Origin: Streptomyces avermitilis MA-4680 = NBRC 14893
GTDB taxonomy: Bacteria > Actinomycetota > Actinomycetes > Streptomycetales > Streptomycetaceae
Assembly (NCBI RefSeq): GCF_000009765.2
Contig: NC_003155.5
Coordinates: 7,564,001-7,628,000 of the forward strand
Direction: 5' to 3'
Length of the DNA: 64,000 bases
Shown in pieces: positions 52,478-60,715 of the stretch (the first letter of the stretch is position 1; every line of letters starts with the position of its first letter). The translations under genes were made by a program, and so were the position numbers. The notes under the pieces are model-generated. The model was not told the origin of the DNA and did not search any database. It saw only the letters and a list, made by a program, of their open reading frames with translations.

Positions 52478-53947
52478 ATGTCGCTCACCCGCAGGGACTT
52501 CGCCAGACGATCCGCGCTCACCGGCGCCGGCGTCGCCCTGGCCGGCAGCGTCGGCGCCCTCGCCACCGCGCCGAACGCCCTCGCGTCCACCGACACCGAG
52601 AGCGCGGGCGAGGAATCCGCGGACCGGCACGGCAGCGTCGGTTACGGCCCGCTGATCCCCGACCCGAAGGGCATCCTCGCGCTGCCCGCCGGGTTCTCGT
52701 ACCGCGTCATCACCTACAGCGGAAAGACCAAGCTGGAGTCGGGCGAGTTCACCCCGTCCAACCACGACGGCACGGCCACCTTCGACGGCCCCCGGGGCGC
52801 CACCCTCCTCGTCAACAACCACGAGCTCAAGGGCCCCCGCGCCAACTGGAAGTACCCGGTCCCCCTCACCGAGGGCCTCGTCTACGACCCGGCCGCGGCC
52901 GGCGGCTGCACGGTCGTCGAGGTCCGCCGCGACAAGGTCGCCGAGTGGGTCGGCATCGCCGGCACCTCCACCAACTGCGCGGGCGGCAGCACCCCCTGGG
53001 GCACCTGGCTCACCGGCGAGGAGACCGAGGACAGGGCCGGCCAGAACGGCATGACCAAGGACCACGGCTACATCTTCGAGGTGGATCCGGAAGACCGCCG
53101 CCGCAACCGGGACCCCAAGCCCGTCAAGGCTCTCGGCCGTTACGCCCACGAGGCCGTCGTCGTCGACCCCAAGCGCGGCCGGCTGTACCTGACGGAGGAC
53201 GCGTCCACTCCCAACGGCCTCCTGTACCGCTGGACCCCGCCGCAGGGCTTCGAGCACGGCCACGGCCGGCTGCGCACCCTCGCCGACGACGCGGGCGCCC
53301 TCCAGGCCTTCAAGTGCTTCGACTCCGGCGGCCGGTTCGTCGACGACCTCTCCCGTGCCACCAGGATCGGCACCGTGTACGGCGTCGACTGGGTGGACGT
53401 ACCGGACCGGGACGCCAAGACGGTGTCCGTCCGCAAGCAGTTCGCCGCCGGAGAGGTCACCCGCGCCCGCAAACTCGAAGGCATGTGGTGGGGCGACGGC
53501 GGCGTGTACATCGTCTCCTCGTACGCCCGCGAGGAGAGCCCCGTCCAGCACGACGGCCAGGTCTGGTTCTACGACCCCAAGCGCCGCACGCTCACCCTGA
53601 AGGTGCTCCTCGGGGTGAACCGGGACCCGTCCGCCGACGGCGCCTTCGACGGGCCCGACAACATCACCGTCTCCCCCTACGGCGGCCTCGTCATCGCCGA
53701 GGACGGCGAGGGCGTCCAGCACCTGTTCGGCGCCACCGACAGCGGCCGTACGTACCCGATCGCCCGCAACGACCTCGCATTGACACCAGCCGCTGCCGCA
53801 GCGGGCGGCACCGAAGCGGAGCCGTCGTACAGCGAGTTCACCGGCGTCACCTTCTCGCCCGACGGCAGGACCCTGTTCGCCAACATCCAGGATCCGGGCA
53901 TCATGCTCGCCATCACCGGCCCCTGGAAGCGCCAGAAGCGCGGGTAG
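52478..53947 (+). CDS. PhoX-like phosphatase (DUF839), Tat-exported
   Basis: The 489-aa protein has a twin-arginine signal (TRRDFARRSALTGAGVALAG) and the PhoX/DUF839 beta-propeller, with NNHELKGPRANW near residue 113, CAGGSTPWGTWLTGEET near residue 168 and DGPDNITVSPYGG near residue 393. It should release phosphate from organic esters outside the cell. CAGGAGACA precedes the ATG at 52478. The PHO-box-like repeat upstream suggests phosphate control. Confidence 0.92.
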   Translation: MSLTRRDFARRSALTGAGVALAGSVGALATAPNALASTDTESAGEESADRHGSVGYGPLIPDPKGILALPAGFSYRVITYSGKTKLESGEFTPSNHDGTATFDGPRGATLLVNNHELKGPRANWKYPVPLTEGLVYDPAAAGGCTVVEVRRDKVAEWVGIAGTSTNCAGGSTPWGTWLTGEETEDRAGQNGMTKDHGYIFEVDPEDRRRNRDPKPVKALGRYAHEAVVVDPKRGRLYLTEDASTPNGLLYRWTPPQGFEHGHGRLRTLADDAGALQAFKCFDSGGRFVDDLSRATRIGTVYGVDWVDVPDRDAKTVSVRKQFAAGEVTRARKLEGMWWGDGGVYIVSSYAREESPVQHDGQVWFYDPKRRTLTLKVLLGVNRDPSADGAFDGPDNITVSPYGGLVIAEDGEGVQHLFGATDSGRTYPIARNDLALTPAAAAAGGTEAEPSYSEFTGVTFSPDGRTLFANIQDPGIMLAITGPWKRQKRG

Positions 53948-53980
53948 TTAATTCACTGGCTCACCCCGCGGCCCGCCTCC

Positions 53981-53993
53981 TAGAGTGATGAAC
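53981..53993 (+). promoter_or_regulatory. Possible promoter of the Y RNA cluster
   Basis: TAGAGT at 53981-53986 lies at the right distance for a -10 element of an RNA starting near 53994. No good -35 is seen, so this is a weak assignment. Confidence 0.35.
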
Positions 53994-54131
53994 GTCCAGG
54001 TGCGAAGGCAGGACCTACTTCCACTGATAATGGGGCGGCCGCGGGTTCGAGTCCCGCCACCGGTACAACGCGCCGGTGTAGCTCAGGGGTTAGAGCACCT
54101 AATGTCGGTTCCGCCGACCTGAACTCTGGAC
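53994..54131 (+). ncRNA. Y RNA A (YrlA type, with tRNA-like module)
   Basis: Closing stem GTCCAG (53994-53999) pairs with CTGGAC (54126-54131). An internal loop follows with conserved GTGCGAA on the 5' side and TGAACT on the 3' side. The upper stem is GGCAGGACC (54007-54015) with GGTTCCGCC (54107-54115), including one A-C mismatch that recurs in RNA C. After CTACTTC comes a tRNA-like module (54041-54096). Ro60 is known to bind the stem of Y RNAs, and YrlA RNAs carry a tRNA-like end; the Ro60 gene follows at 54443. Confidence 0.82.
54041..54096 (+). other. Permuted tRNA-like module of RNA A
   Basis: T arm: GCGGG-TTCGAGT-CCCGC (54041-54057). Acceptor 3' strand CACCGGT (54058-54064), a 7-base loop, acceptor 5' strand GCCGGTG (54072-54078; seven pairs with one G-T). 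Then TA and D arm GCTC-AGGGGTTA-GAGC (54081-54096). No anticodon arm or CCA end; the acceptor is closed by the loop. Confidence 0.85.
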
Positions 54132-54143
54132 AGCACAATTTCA

Positions 54144-54225
54144 TGCACCTCCCGGTGCGCAGGCTGCGGCTACTTCTTTGCAACAGAATCCGATGCCGCC
54201 GCCGTTTTTGATCTCGGGAGGCGCA
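54144..54225 (+). ncRNA. Y RNA B (stem only, no tRNA-like module)
   Basis: Closing stem CCTCCCG (54148-54154) pairs with CGGGAGG (54215-54221), extended by three pairs beyond one mismatch. The internal loop has GTGCGCA on the 5' side and GATCT on the 3' side, as in RNA C. The upper stem is GGC-T-GCGGC (54162-54170) with GCCGC-C-GCC (54195-54203). The loop starts TACTTC, as in A and C, but closes after 24 bases without T or D arms. This resembles the simple Y RNAs of other bacteria, or is a derivative that lost the module. Confidence 0.7.
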
Positions 54226-54234
54226 GCACATGGT

Positions 54235-54375
54235 GTGTGCCCGGTGCGCAGGCAACGGTTACTTCATTGGATCGGACGGTTGCGGGTTCAAGTCCCGTCA
54301 TCGACTTCGGGTCGGTGTAGCTCAATCGGTAGAGCATCTGGCTAGTCCGTCGCCGACTCCTGATCTCGGGCACGC
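54235..54375 (+). ncRNA. Y RNA C (YrlA type, with tRNA-like module)
   Basis: Closing stem GTGTGCCCG (54235-54243) pairs with CGGGCACGC (54367-54375). The internal loop has GTGCGCA / GATCT. The upper stem GGC-A-ACGG (54251-54258) pairs with CCGT-C-GCC (54347-54354). After TTACTTC a tRNA-like module follows (54282-54335). The stems differ in sequence from RNA A but keep the pairing and the A-C mismatch position, good evidence for conserved structure. It ends 67 bases before the Ro60 gene. Confidence 0.82.
54282..54335 (+). other. Permuted tRNA-like module of RNA C
   Basis: T arm: GCGGG-TTCAAGT-CCCGT (54282-54298). Acceptor 3' strand CATCGAC (54299-54305), TTCGG loop, acceptor 5' strand GTCGGTG (54311-54317; seven pairs with one G-T). 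Then TA and D arm GCTC-AATCGGTA-GAGC (54320-54335). Confidence 0.85.
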
Positions 54376-54442
54376 TCCATTTGCTGCGCCTCCCCTCGAA
54401 AGCACGGCCCAGAAGCCGTAAAGGAATTCGGGGGAATTCACC

Positions 54443-56026
54443 ATGGCGCGATTCAACAAGAAGACGGCGAAGGCGCAGCCCACCTCGCGCGTGACGTCGA
54501 CGGGGCAGGTGCTCCGTACCCACCAGGGCGGCCGCGGCCAGGAGCGCGACGTGCGCTCGGAGCTGTTCCTGCTCGCCCTCGCCAACTTCGTCTCGCAGCA
54601 GACCTTCTACGAGACCGGCGCGGCCCGCGACGACCGGTTCGCCGCACTCGTGCGCGAGCTGGCCGTGGCCGACCCGTCGTGGACGGCCGCGCTGCTCGGC
54701 TGGCTGCGCGGCGAGGGCAACCTCCGTACGGCCTCCCTCGTCGGCGCCGCCGAGTACGTCAAGGCGCGCCTCGACGCGGGCGTGACCGACGGCCCGTCGA
54801 ACCGCGAGGTCGTCGCCTCCGTACTGCGACGCCCGGACGAGCCCGGCGAACTGCTCGGGTACTGGACCTCGCAGTACGGCCGCGCGGTTCCCAAGCCCGT
54901 GAAGCGGGGCATCGCCGACGCCGTACGGCGTCTGTACCACGCGAAGTCGCTGCTCAAGTACGACACCGCGTCCAAGGGCTACCGCTTCGGCGACGTCCTC
55001 AACCTGGTGCACGCGGCGCCGGACCCGGACAAGCCGTGGCAGGGCGACCTGTTCCAGTACGCCCTCGACCGGCGGCACCACCCGGACACGGCCGTGGTCC
55101 CGAAGACGCTGCCCGTGCTCGTCGCCCACCGTGACCTGATGGAGCTGCGGCCCGCCAAGCGGCGCAAGGTCGTGACCGGAGCGCACGGCGCGCAGCGCCT
55201 GGCGGACGCCGGCATGACCTGGGAGGCGCTGGCCGGCTGGTTGCAGGGCCCGATGGACAAGGCGGCCTGGGAGGCGGTCATCCCGTCCATGGGCGCGATG
55301 GCGCTGGTCCGGAACCTGCGCAACTTCGACGAGGCGGGCGTCTCGGACGAGGTGGCGGCCCAGGTCGCCGCGAAGATCAGCGACCCGGCGGAGGTGGCGC
55401 GCTCGCGGCAGTTCCCCTTCCGGTACCTCGCCGCGTACCAGCACGCGCCGTCGCTGCGCTGGTCGTACCCGCTGGAGCAGGCGCTCGCCCACTCGCTGGG
55501 CAACGTGCCCGCGCTGCCGGGCCGGACGCTGGTGCTCGTGGACCGTTCGGGTTCGATGTTCTACTCGCGTCTTTCGGACCGTTCGGAGCTCAACCGGGCC
55601 GACGCCGCGGCGATCTTCGGTACGGCGCTCGCGCTGCGGGCGGCGGACGCGGATCTGGTGGAGTTCGGCACGAGCAGCAACGCCGTGAAGTTCCGCAAGG
55701 GCGAGTCGGTGCTCAAGGTGCTCGACCGCTTCGGCGACCTCGGCGGGACGAACACCAGCGAGGCCGTGCGCCGGCACTACCGGAAGCACGACCGGGTGCT
55801 CATCGTCACCGACGAGCAGGCGGCGTACAGCCATCACGGCGACCCGACCGAGCAGGTACCGGCCGACGTCCCGGTCTACACCTGGAACCTGGCGGGCCAC
55901 CGCGCGGGCCACGGCCCGTCCGGGACGGCGAACCGGCACACCTTCGGAGGGCTCTCGGACGCGGCCTTCCGGATGGTGCCGCTGCTCGAGGGAGCGCGGG
56001 ACGCCGACTGGCCGTGGGCGGCCTGA
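54443..56026 (+). CDS. rsr: TROVE/vWA protein, bacterial Ro60 ortholog (Rsr)
   Basis: The 527-aa RNA-binding protein has an N-terminal TROVE domain of helical repeats (about residues 25-350; FVSQQTFYETGAARDDRFAA, LLGYWTSQYGRAVPKPVKRG) and a C-terminal von Willebrand A domain with a complete MIDAS motif DRSGSM at about residue 369 and a GGTNTS loop near 435. Ro60 proteins form a ring that binds Y RNAs and misfolded RNAs, and in Deinococcus act with polynucleotide phosphorylase in RNA decay under stress (known). The three RNAs just upstream are its likely partners. GGGGGAATTCACC precedes the ATG. Confidence 0.95.
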   Translation: MARFNKKTAKAQPTSRVTSTGQVLRTHQGGRGQERDVRSELFLLALANFVSQQTFYETGAARDDRFAALVRELAVADPSWTAALLGWLRGEGNLRTASLVGAAEYVKARLDAGVTDGPSNREVVASVLRRPDEPGELLGYWTSQYGRAVPKPVKRGIADAVRRLYHAKSLLKYDTASKGYRFGDVLNLVHAAPDPDKPWQGDLFQYALDRRHHPDTAVVPKTLPVLVAHRDLMELRPAKRRKVVTGAHGAQRLADAGMTWEALAGWLQGPMDKAAWEAVIPSMGAMALVRNLRNFDEAGVSDEVAAQVAAKISDPAEVARSRQFPFRYLAAYQHAPSLRWSYPLEQALAHSLGNVPALPGRTLVLVDRSGSMFYSRLSDRSELNRADAAAIFGTALALRAADADLVEFGTSSNAVKFRKGESVLKVLDRFGDLGGTNTSEAVRRHYRKHDRVLIVTDEQAAYSHHGDPTEQVPADVPVYTWNLAGHRAGHGPSGTANRHTFGGLSDAAFRMVPLLEGARDADWPWAA

Positions 56027-56107
56027 GCCGAACCCCGGGTGGGCGCGGGCTCGCCGCCGAGGTGCTGTACGCCCACCTCGGCGGCGAGCCCGCGCGCCTG
56101 TCGACCC

Positions 56108-57562
56108 CTACCGGGCGCCGTGCTGATCCTTCGGCCGGCGTCCGGTGATGACCACCGCCACGACCAGCAGCGCGGTCACCGCTACCAGCGAGCCCACCCC
56201 GAACGCCCGGGACGCACCCTCGGTGAGGATCGCCGACGGGGAGCCGGTCGCGTGCCGGGTCGCCGTGCCGTACACCGTGACCAGGACGGACAGGCCGAGG
56301 GTGCCGCCGAGCCATTGCAGGGTCTGCAACAGGCCGGAGGCCGCGCCCGCGTCGCGTGGTTCGATGCCCGCGAGGATCGTGGCGTTGAGCGGCATGAAAC
56401 TCATGCCGACGCCCATGCCCATCAGGATCAGCGGCCCGAGCAGCCCGGTGACATAGCCGTCGCCGGGCTCGAGCCGCCACAGCCAGCCGGCCGCGGCCAC
56501 GAGCAGCGTCGTGCCGATGAGCAGCAGCGGCTTGGCGCCGTGGCGCTGGAGGAGACGCGGCACGAAGCGCACGGTGGCGAACAGTGCGAGCGTCATCGGC
56601 AGGAACGCGAACCCCGCGCGCAACGGGCCGTATCCCAGGACCTGTTGGGTGAACAGCGTGAGGAAGTAGAAGGCGCCGAACATGCCGGCCGGCAGCAGCA
56701 GTACGCCCGCGTAGCCGCCCGCGCGGTTGCGGTCGCGGAAGAGACGCAGCGGCATGATCGGCTGGCCGGCGCGGGATTCGACCCGTGCGAAGCCCGCGAG
56801 CAGCGCGGCCGCGGTCGTGAAGCCGAGCAGGGCCCGGGTGTCGCTCCAGCCCCGCTCCGAGACCCGGATGAACGCGTAGACCAGCGAGGTCGTGCCCGCC
56901 GTGCCGGTCAGTGCGCCCGCCGCGTCGAAGCGGCCCGCGTGGCGCGGGGTCTCGGCGACGAAGCGGGGGAGGGCGAGGGCCACTCCGATGCCGATCGGTA
57001 CGTTGATCAGCAGGGCCCAGCGCCAGGAGGCCCAGGAGGTGAGCATGCCGCCCAGGATCAGCCCGATGGAGGCGCCGATGCTCGCCATCGAGGTGTAGAC
57101 GCCGAGGGCGTGGTGGCGGCGCGGGCCGTCGGGGAAGTTGGTGGTGATCAGGGCGAGGGTGCTGGGGGCGGTGAGGGCGGCGCCGATGCCCTGGAGGGCG
57201 CGGGCCGCGAGCAGCCAGCCGCTCTCGCCCGCGAGACCGCCGAGCAGCGAGGAGAGGGCGAAGAGCAGGACACCGCAGGTGAGGGTGCGGCGGCGGCCCG
57301 CGATGTCGCCGATCCGGCCGCCGAGCAGCAGGAGGCCGCCGAAGGCGAGCGTGTAGGCGTTCAGGACCCAGGACAGACCGGTGGGCGAGAAGCGCAGGTC
57401 CCGCTGGATGTCGGGCAGCGCGACGTTGACGACGGTGGAGTCGACGCCGACCATCAAGTAGGCGGTGACGATGACGAAGAGGACGGCACCGAGCCTGGCG
57501 GGGTGCGGGTCCGCCCGCGGTGGGCCGGTGGTGGACGCGGGCGGGGTGGACGGGGTGGACAT
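56108..57562 (-). CDS. MFS drug exporter, DHA2 (EmrB/QacA) type
   Basis: The 484-aa protein has about 14 helices. Motifs LGGRIGDIAGRRRTL (loop 2-3) and the DHA2 motif VDSTVVNVALPDIQRDL in helix 1 are clear. The ATG at 57562 gives MSTPSTPPASTTG. It is divergent from a TetR gene, with a paired operator between them, so drug-induced expression is likely. Confidence 0.94.
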   Translation of the reverse strand: MSTPSTPPASTTGPPRADPHPARLGAVLFVIVTAYLMVGVDSTVVNVALPDIQRDLRFSPTGLSWVLNAYTLAFGGLLLLGGRIGDIAGRRRTLTCGVLLFALSSLLGGLAGESGWLLAARALQGIGAALTAPSTLALITTNFPDGPRRHHALGVYTSMASIGASIGLILGGMLTSWASWRWALLINVPIGIGVALALPRFVAETPRHAGRFDAAGALTGTAGTTSLVYAFIRVSERGWSDTRALLGFTTAAALLAGFARVESRAGQPIMPLRLFRDRNRAGGYAGVLLLPAGMFGAFYFLTLFTQQVLGYGPLRAGFAFLPMTLALFATVRFVPRLLQRHGAKPLLLIGTTLLVAAAGWLWRLEPGDGYVTGLLGPLILMGMGVGMSFMPLNATILAGIEPRDAGAASGLLQTLQWLGGTLGLSVLVTVYGTATRHATGSPSAILTEGASRAFGVGSLVAVTALLVVAVVITGRRPKDQHGAR

Positions 57563-57632
57563 GGGATGCTCCCTGTCTGATGTCCCCGGTCGACATGGGT
57601 ACGGGCAGCACGGACTGCCCGCAGAGATAAGC

Positions 57633-57679
57633 GGGGACTGTCTCCGTTTAATGCTCGATAAGATACGGAGACGGTCCCC
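57633..57679. promoter_or_regulatory. Paired TetR operators between exporter and regulator
   Basis: GGGGACTGTCTCCGT at 57633-57647 and ACGGAGACGGTCCCC at 57665-57679 are inverted copies with one mismatch, 17 bases apart. Each is itself a near-palindrome GGRGAC-N-GTCYCC. They should control both divergent genes. Confidence 0.75.
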
Positions 57680-57699
57680 GGTTCGCAAGGAGTATCTGG

Positions 57700-58305
57700 A
57701 TGGCGCAGGTCAAGCCCATGCGTGCCGATGCGCGGCGCAACTATGAGCGGCTGATCGAGGAAGCGGCGGTCGCCTTCGCCGAGCATGGGGAAGGGGCGTC
57801 GCTCGACGACATCGCCAAGCGGGCCGGGGTCGGCTCGGGCACGCTGTACCGGCACTTCCCGAACCGGCAGGCGCTGCTGGAGGCCGTGTACGTCGACGCC
57901 ATCGAGGCGATCGCGATGCGGGCGGACGAGATCGCGGCCCGGCTGCCCCCGGGTGAAGCGCTGGTGGAGTGGCTGAACGAGCTGAGCGAGCGGATGATCC
58001 AGGTCCGGGGGCTCAAGACGCTGCTGGGCTCGGCCGTGACGGACGGGAGTTCCGCCGTGCTCACCGCCTGCGGCAGCTCCGTGAAGGGCGCCGCGACCCG
58101 GCTGGTCGAGGCGGCCCAGCGGGAGGGGACCGTCCGGCCGGACGTCGAGCCGATCGAGATTCTGCGGCTGGCGCACGGAGTGGCCACGGCGTCGGAACTG
58201 GCGAACGGGGAGGGGAAGCACATCCGGCGGTATCTGTCGCTGCTCACGGAGGGGCTGCGGCCGGAACGCCGACGGGCGGACGGCGGGCCGGGGCCGGAGA
58301 ACTGA
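57700..58305 (+). CDS. TetR family regulator of the DHA2 exporter
   Basis: The 201-aa protein has an N-terminal HTH (ASLDDIAKRAGVGSGTLYRH) and a helical ligand domain. Divergent from the exporter and next to the paired operators, it is probably its repressor. AAGGAG precedes the ATG region. Confidence 0.94.
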   Translation: MAQVKPMRADARRNYERLIEEAAVAFAEHGEGASLDDIAKRAGVGSGTLYRHFPNRQALLEAVYVDAIEAIAMRADEIAARLPPGEALVEWLNELSERMIQVRGLKTLLGSAVTDGSSAVLTACGSSVKGAATRLVEAAQREGTVRPDVEPIEILRLAHGVATASELANGEGKHIRRYLSLLTEGLRPERRRADGGPGPEN

Positions 58306-58309
58306 CGGC

Positions 58310-58338
58310 GGGGCGCCCTCTTCCGAAGAGGGCGCCCC
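58310..58338. terminator. Terminator between TetR gene and TerD gene
   Basis: A perfect 13-bp stem GGGGCGCCCTCTT/AAGAGGGCGCCCC with a CCG loop between convergent genes. Confidence 0.85.
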
Positions 58339-58367
58339 GGACTGCGTACGGGCTGTTGTCCGGCCCC

Positions 58368-59576
58368 TTACAGCGCCTGCGCCGAAGGCTTCACCATGCC
58401 GCGGACCGTGCGGGACTTCACGAAGTCGCCCAGGGCCGTCATCTCCCACTCGCCGGAGAACTGCTTGATCAGCTTGGCCATCATGACGCCGGTCTGCGGC
58501 TCGGCGCTGGTGAGGTCGAAGCGGACCAGCTCCTCGTCCGTGGCGGCGTCCACGAGGCGGCAGTAGGCCTTGGCGACCTCGGTGAACTTCTGGCCGGAGA
58601 AGGAGTTCACCGTGAAGACCAGGCCGGTGACCTCCTGGGGGAGACGGCCGAGGTCGACGACGATGACCTCGTCGTCGCCTCCGCCCTCACCCGTGAGGTT
58701 GTCCCCGGAGTGCTTGATCGCGCCGTTCACGATCGACAGCTTGCCGAAGTAGCAGCTGTCGATGTGGTTGCGCTGCGGGCCGTACGCGATGACCGACGCG
58801 TCCAGGTCGATGTCCTTGCCGCGGTACGCGGGCTCCCAGCCGAGGCCCATCTTGACCTGGGTGAGCAAGGGACGGCCGCCCTTGACCAGGGAGACGGTCT
58901 GGTTCTTCTGGAGGCTGACCCGGCCCTTGTCCAGGTTGATCTTGCCGGCGCCGGGGGCGGGCGCGGGGGGTGCCGGCGGGGCGGCCGGGACCGGGGGTGC
59001 GGAGACGCGCGGGTCCAGGGGCGGGGCCGGCGCAGTCACCGGGGGCTGGACGGCGGGCGCCGGCGCGGCGGCCGGTTCCTCCACGGTGACGCCGAAGTCC
59101 GTGGCGATGCCCGCCAAGCCGTTCGCATACCCCTGGCCCACCGCGCGGGCCTTCCACGCTCCGTTGCGCTGGTAGATCTCCACGACCACCAGTGCCGTCT
59201 CCGTGCCGAGCTGCGGGGGCGTGAACGTGGCCAGTACGGAGTTGTCGTCCGCGTTGCGGAGCGTGGCCGTGGGTTCGATGCCCTGGAAGGTCTGGCCGGC
59301 GGCGTCCGGGCTCGCGGTCACGACGATCTTCTCGATGCCCGGGGGGACGGCGGTGGTGTCGACCGTGATCGCGTCCGGGGAGGTGCCGCCACCCGAGCGG
59401 TAGGTCACGCCCGGGCCGGTGGGCTGGTTGTAGAAGATGAAGTCGTCGTCGGAGCGCACCTTGCCGTCGGCGGTGAGCAGCAGGCCCGAAACGTCGAGCC
59501 GCACGGGGGCGGCGACGTCCACCGTCACGCGGGTGACGGGGAGAGGGATGTTCGAGCCGGGGGTCATAGCTGTCAT
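58368..59576 (-). CDS. Tandem TerD-domain protein
   Basis: The 402-aa protein has two TerD domains joined by a Pro/Ala-rich linker (about residues 165-215). The first has VDVAAPVRLDVSGLLL and SDDDFIFYNQP; the second has KGRVSLQKNQTVSLVKGG, DLDASVIAYG, GGGDDEVIVVDLG and FTVNSFSGQKF, with acidic calcium-binding residues. TerD proteins are linked to tellurite and stress resistance and to differentiation in Streptomyces. It is alone here, without other ter genes. Confidence 0.93.
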   Translation of the reverse strand: MTAMTPGSNIPLPVTRVTVDVAAPVRLDVSGLLLTADGKVRSDDDFIFYNQPTGPGVTYRSGGGTSPDAITVDTTAVPPGIEKIVVTASPDAAGQTFQGIEPTATLRNADDNSVLATFTPPQLGTETALVVVEIYQRNGAWKARAVGQGYANGLAGIATDFGVTVEEPAAAPAPAVQPPVTAPAPPLDPRVSAPPVPAAPPAPPAPAPGAGKINLDKGRVSLQKNQTVSLVKGGRPLLTQVKMGLGWEPAYRGKDIDLDASVIAYGPQRNHIDSCYFGKLSIVNGAIKHSGDNLTGEGGGDDEVIVVDLGRLPQEVTGLVFTVNSFSGQKFTEVAKAYCRLVDAATDEELVRFDLTSAEPQTGVMMAKLIKQFSGEWEMTALGDFVKSRTVRGMVKPSAQAL

Positions 59577-59725
59577 GACTGGGGTAACGAGCGAGGGCGC
59601 TTTGCCGTTCCCTTACCTACGGGTTTTGCTGCCCGGAGGATTCCGCCCCCGCCGCCCCGCTCATTTCCGTCGCGAGGGATGGGAATGAGCAGGGGGCGCC
59701 GGGGGCGGAAACCCGCGCCGCGGTG

Positions 59726-60715
59726 CTACGGCACCACCACGATCTTCCTCCCCACCCCCGACGCGAACTGCTCCAGCGCCTGGGGATACCGCGCCAGCGG
59801 GATGCGGTCGCTGATGAAGACGTCCGGATCGAGGACGCCTCCGGCGAACAGCTCCGCCGCCCGTTCGAAGCTGTGCAGCACGGCCATCGAACCGGTGATC
59901 GTGATCTCCTGGTTGTAGATGCGGTACGGGTCGATCGTCACGCGCGTCGCGTAGTCCGCGACCCCGAACTGGAGGAACGTACCCGCCTTCGCCACCCGGC
60001 CGAGGCCGTCCTGGATCGCCGCCGCGTTGCCCGTCGCGTCCACCACGACGTCCCACCCCTGCGGCCGGTCCAGTTCGTCGGCGTTCGCGGCGGAGCCGGA
60101 GACACCCAGCTGCCGGGCCGTCGTCAGGCGTGCCGGGTTCACGTCCACCACGTCCACGCTCGCCGCGCCCGTCCGCTTGGCCAGCTCCAGCATCATCAGC
60201 CCCATCGTTCCGGAGCCGTAGACCAGGACGTGCGCGCCGAGCCGGGACCGCAGGACGTCGTAGCCGCGGACCGCGCAGGACAGCGGCTCGATCAGGGCCG
60301 CGTCCTGGGTGCGGACGTGTTCGGGGAGCTTGACGCAGTTGGCGACCGGAGCCACCGCGTACCGCGCCGCGCCGCCCGCCGTCGTCACCCCGATCGCCGC
60401 CCAGCGCTCGCAGAGGTTGTTGTGGCCCGTACGGCAGTACCGGCACTCGTAGCAGTAGAGGGACGGGTCCACCGCCACCCGGTCGCCGACCGACACCTCG
60501 GTGACCTGGGTGCCCAGCCCGACCACCTCGCCCGCGAACTCGTGCCCCGGCACGATCGGCAGCTTGGGCGCGAACTCGCCCTGGAGGATGTGCAGATCGG
60601 TGCCGCACAGCCCGCAGGCCGCGACCTCGACGACGACCTCCCGGGGCCCTGGCGTCGGGTCCGGGACCTCGGCGACGACGGCCTTGCCCACGGACTCGAT
60701 GACGGCGGCCTTCAT
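59726..60715 (-). CDS. Zinc-dependent alcohol/polyol dehydrogenase
   Basis: The 329-aa MDR enzyme has catalytic zinc ligands in CGLCGTDLH and GHEFAGEVV, the structural-zinc cysteines in CYECRYCRTGHNNLCE, and the NAD-binding VYGSGTMGLM. It is the last gene of the importer operon (4-base overlap with the permease), so it likely oxidises the imported sugar alcohol. Confidence 0.94.
   Translation of the reverse strand: MKAAVIESVGKAVVAEVPDPTPGPREVVVEVAACGLCGTDLHILQGEFAPKLPIVPGHEFAGEVVGLGTQVTEVSVGDRVAVDPSLYCYECRYCRTGHNNLCERWAAIGVTTAGGAARYAVAPVANCVKLPEHVRTQDAALIEPLSCAVRGYDVLRSRLGAHVLVYGSGTMGLMMLELAKRTGAASVDVVDVNPARLTTARQLGVSGSAANADELDRPQGWDVVVDATGNAAAIQDGLGRVAKAGTFLQFGVADYATRVTIDPYRIYNQEITITGSMAVLHSFERAAELFAGGVLDPDVFISDRIPLARYPQALEQFASGVGRKIVVVP

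Noticed and set aside
54041..54335. Two canonical tRNA genes in the rsr upstream gap
   Set aside because: T and D arms are present but in the wrong order, with no anticodon arm and a closed acceptor; they fit the YrlA tRNA-like module instead.
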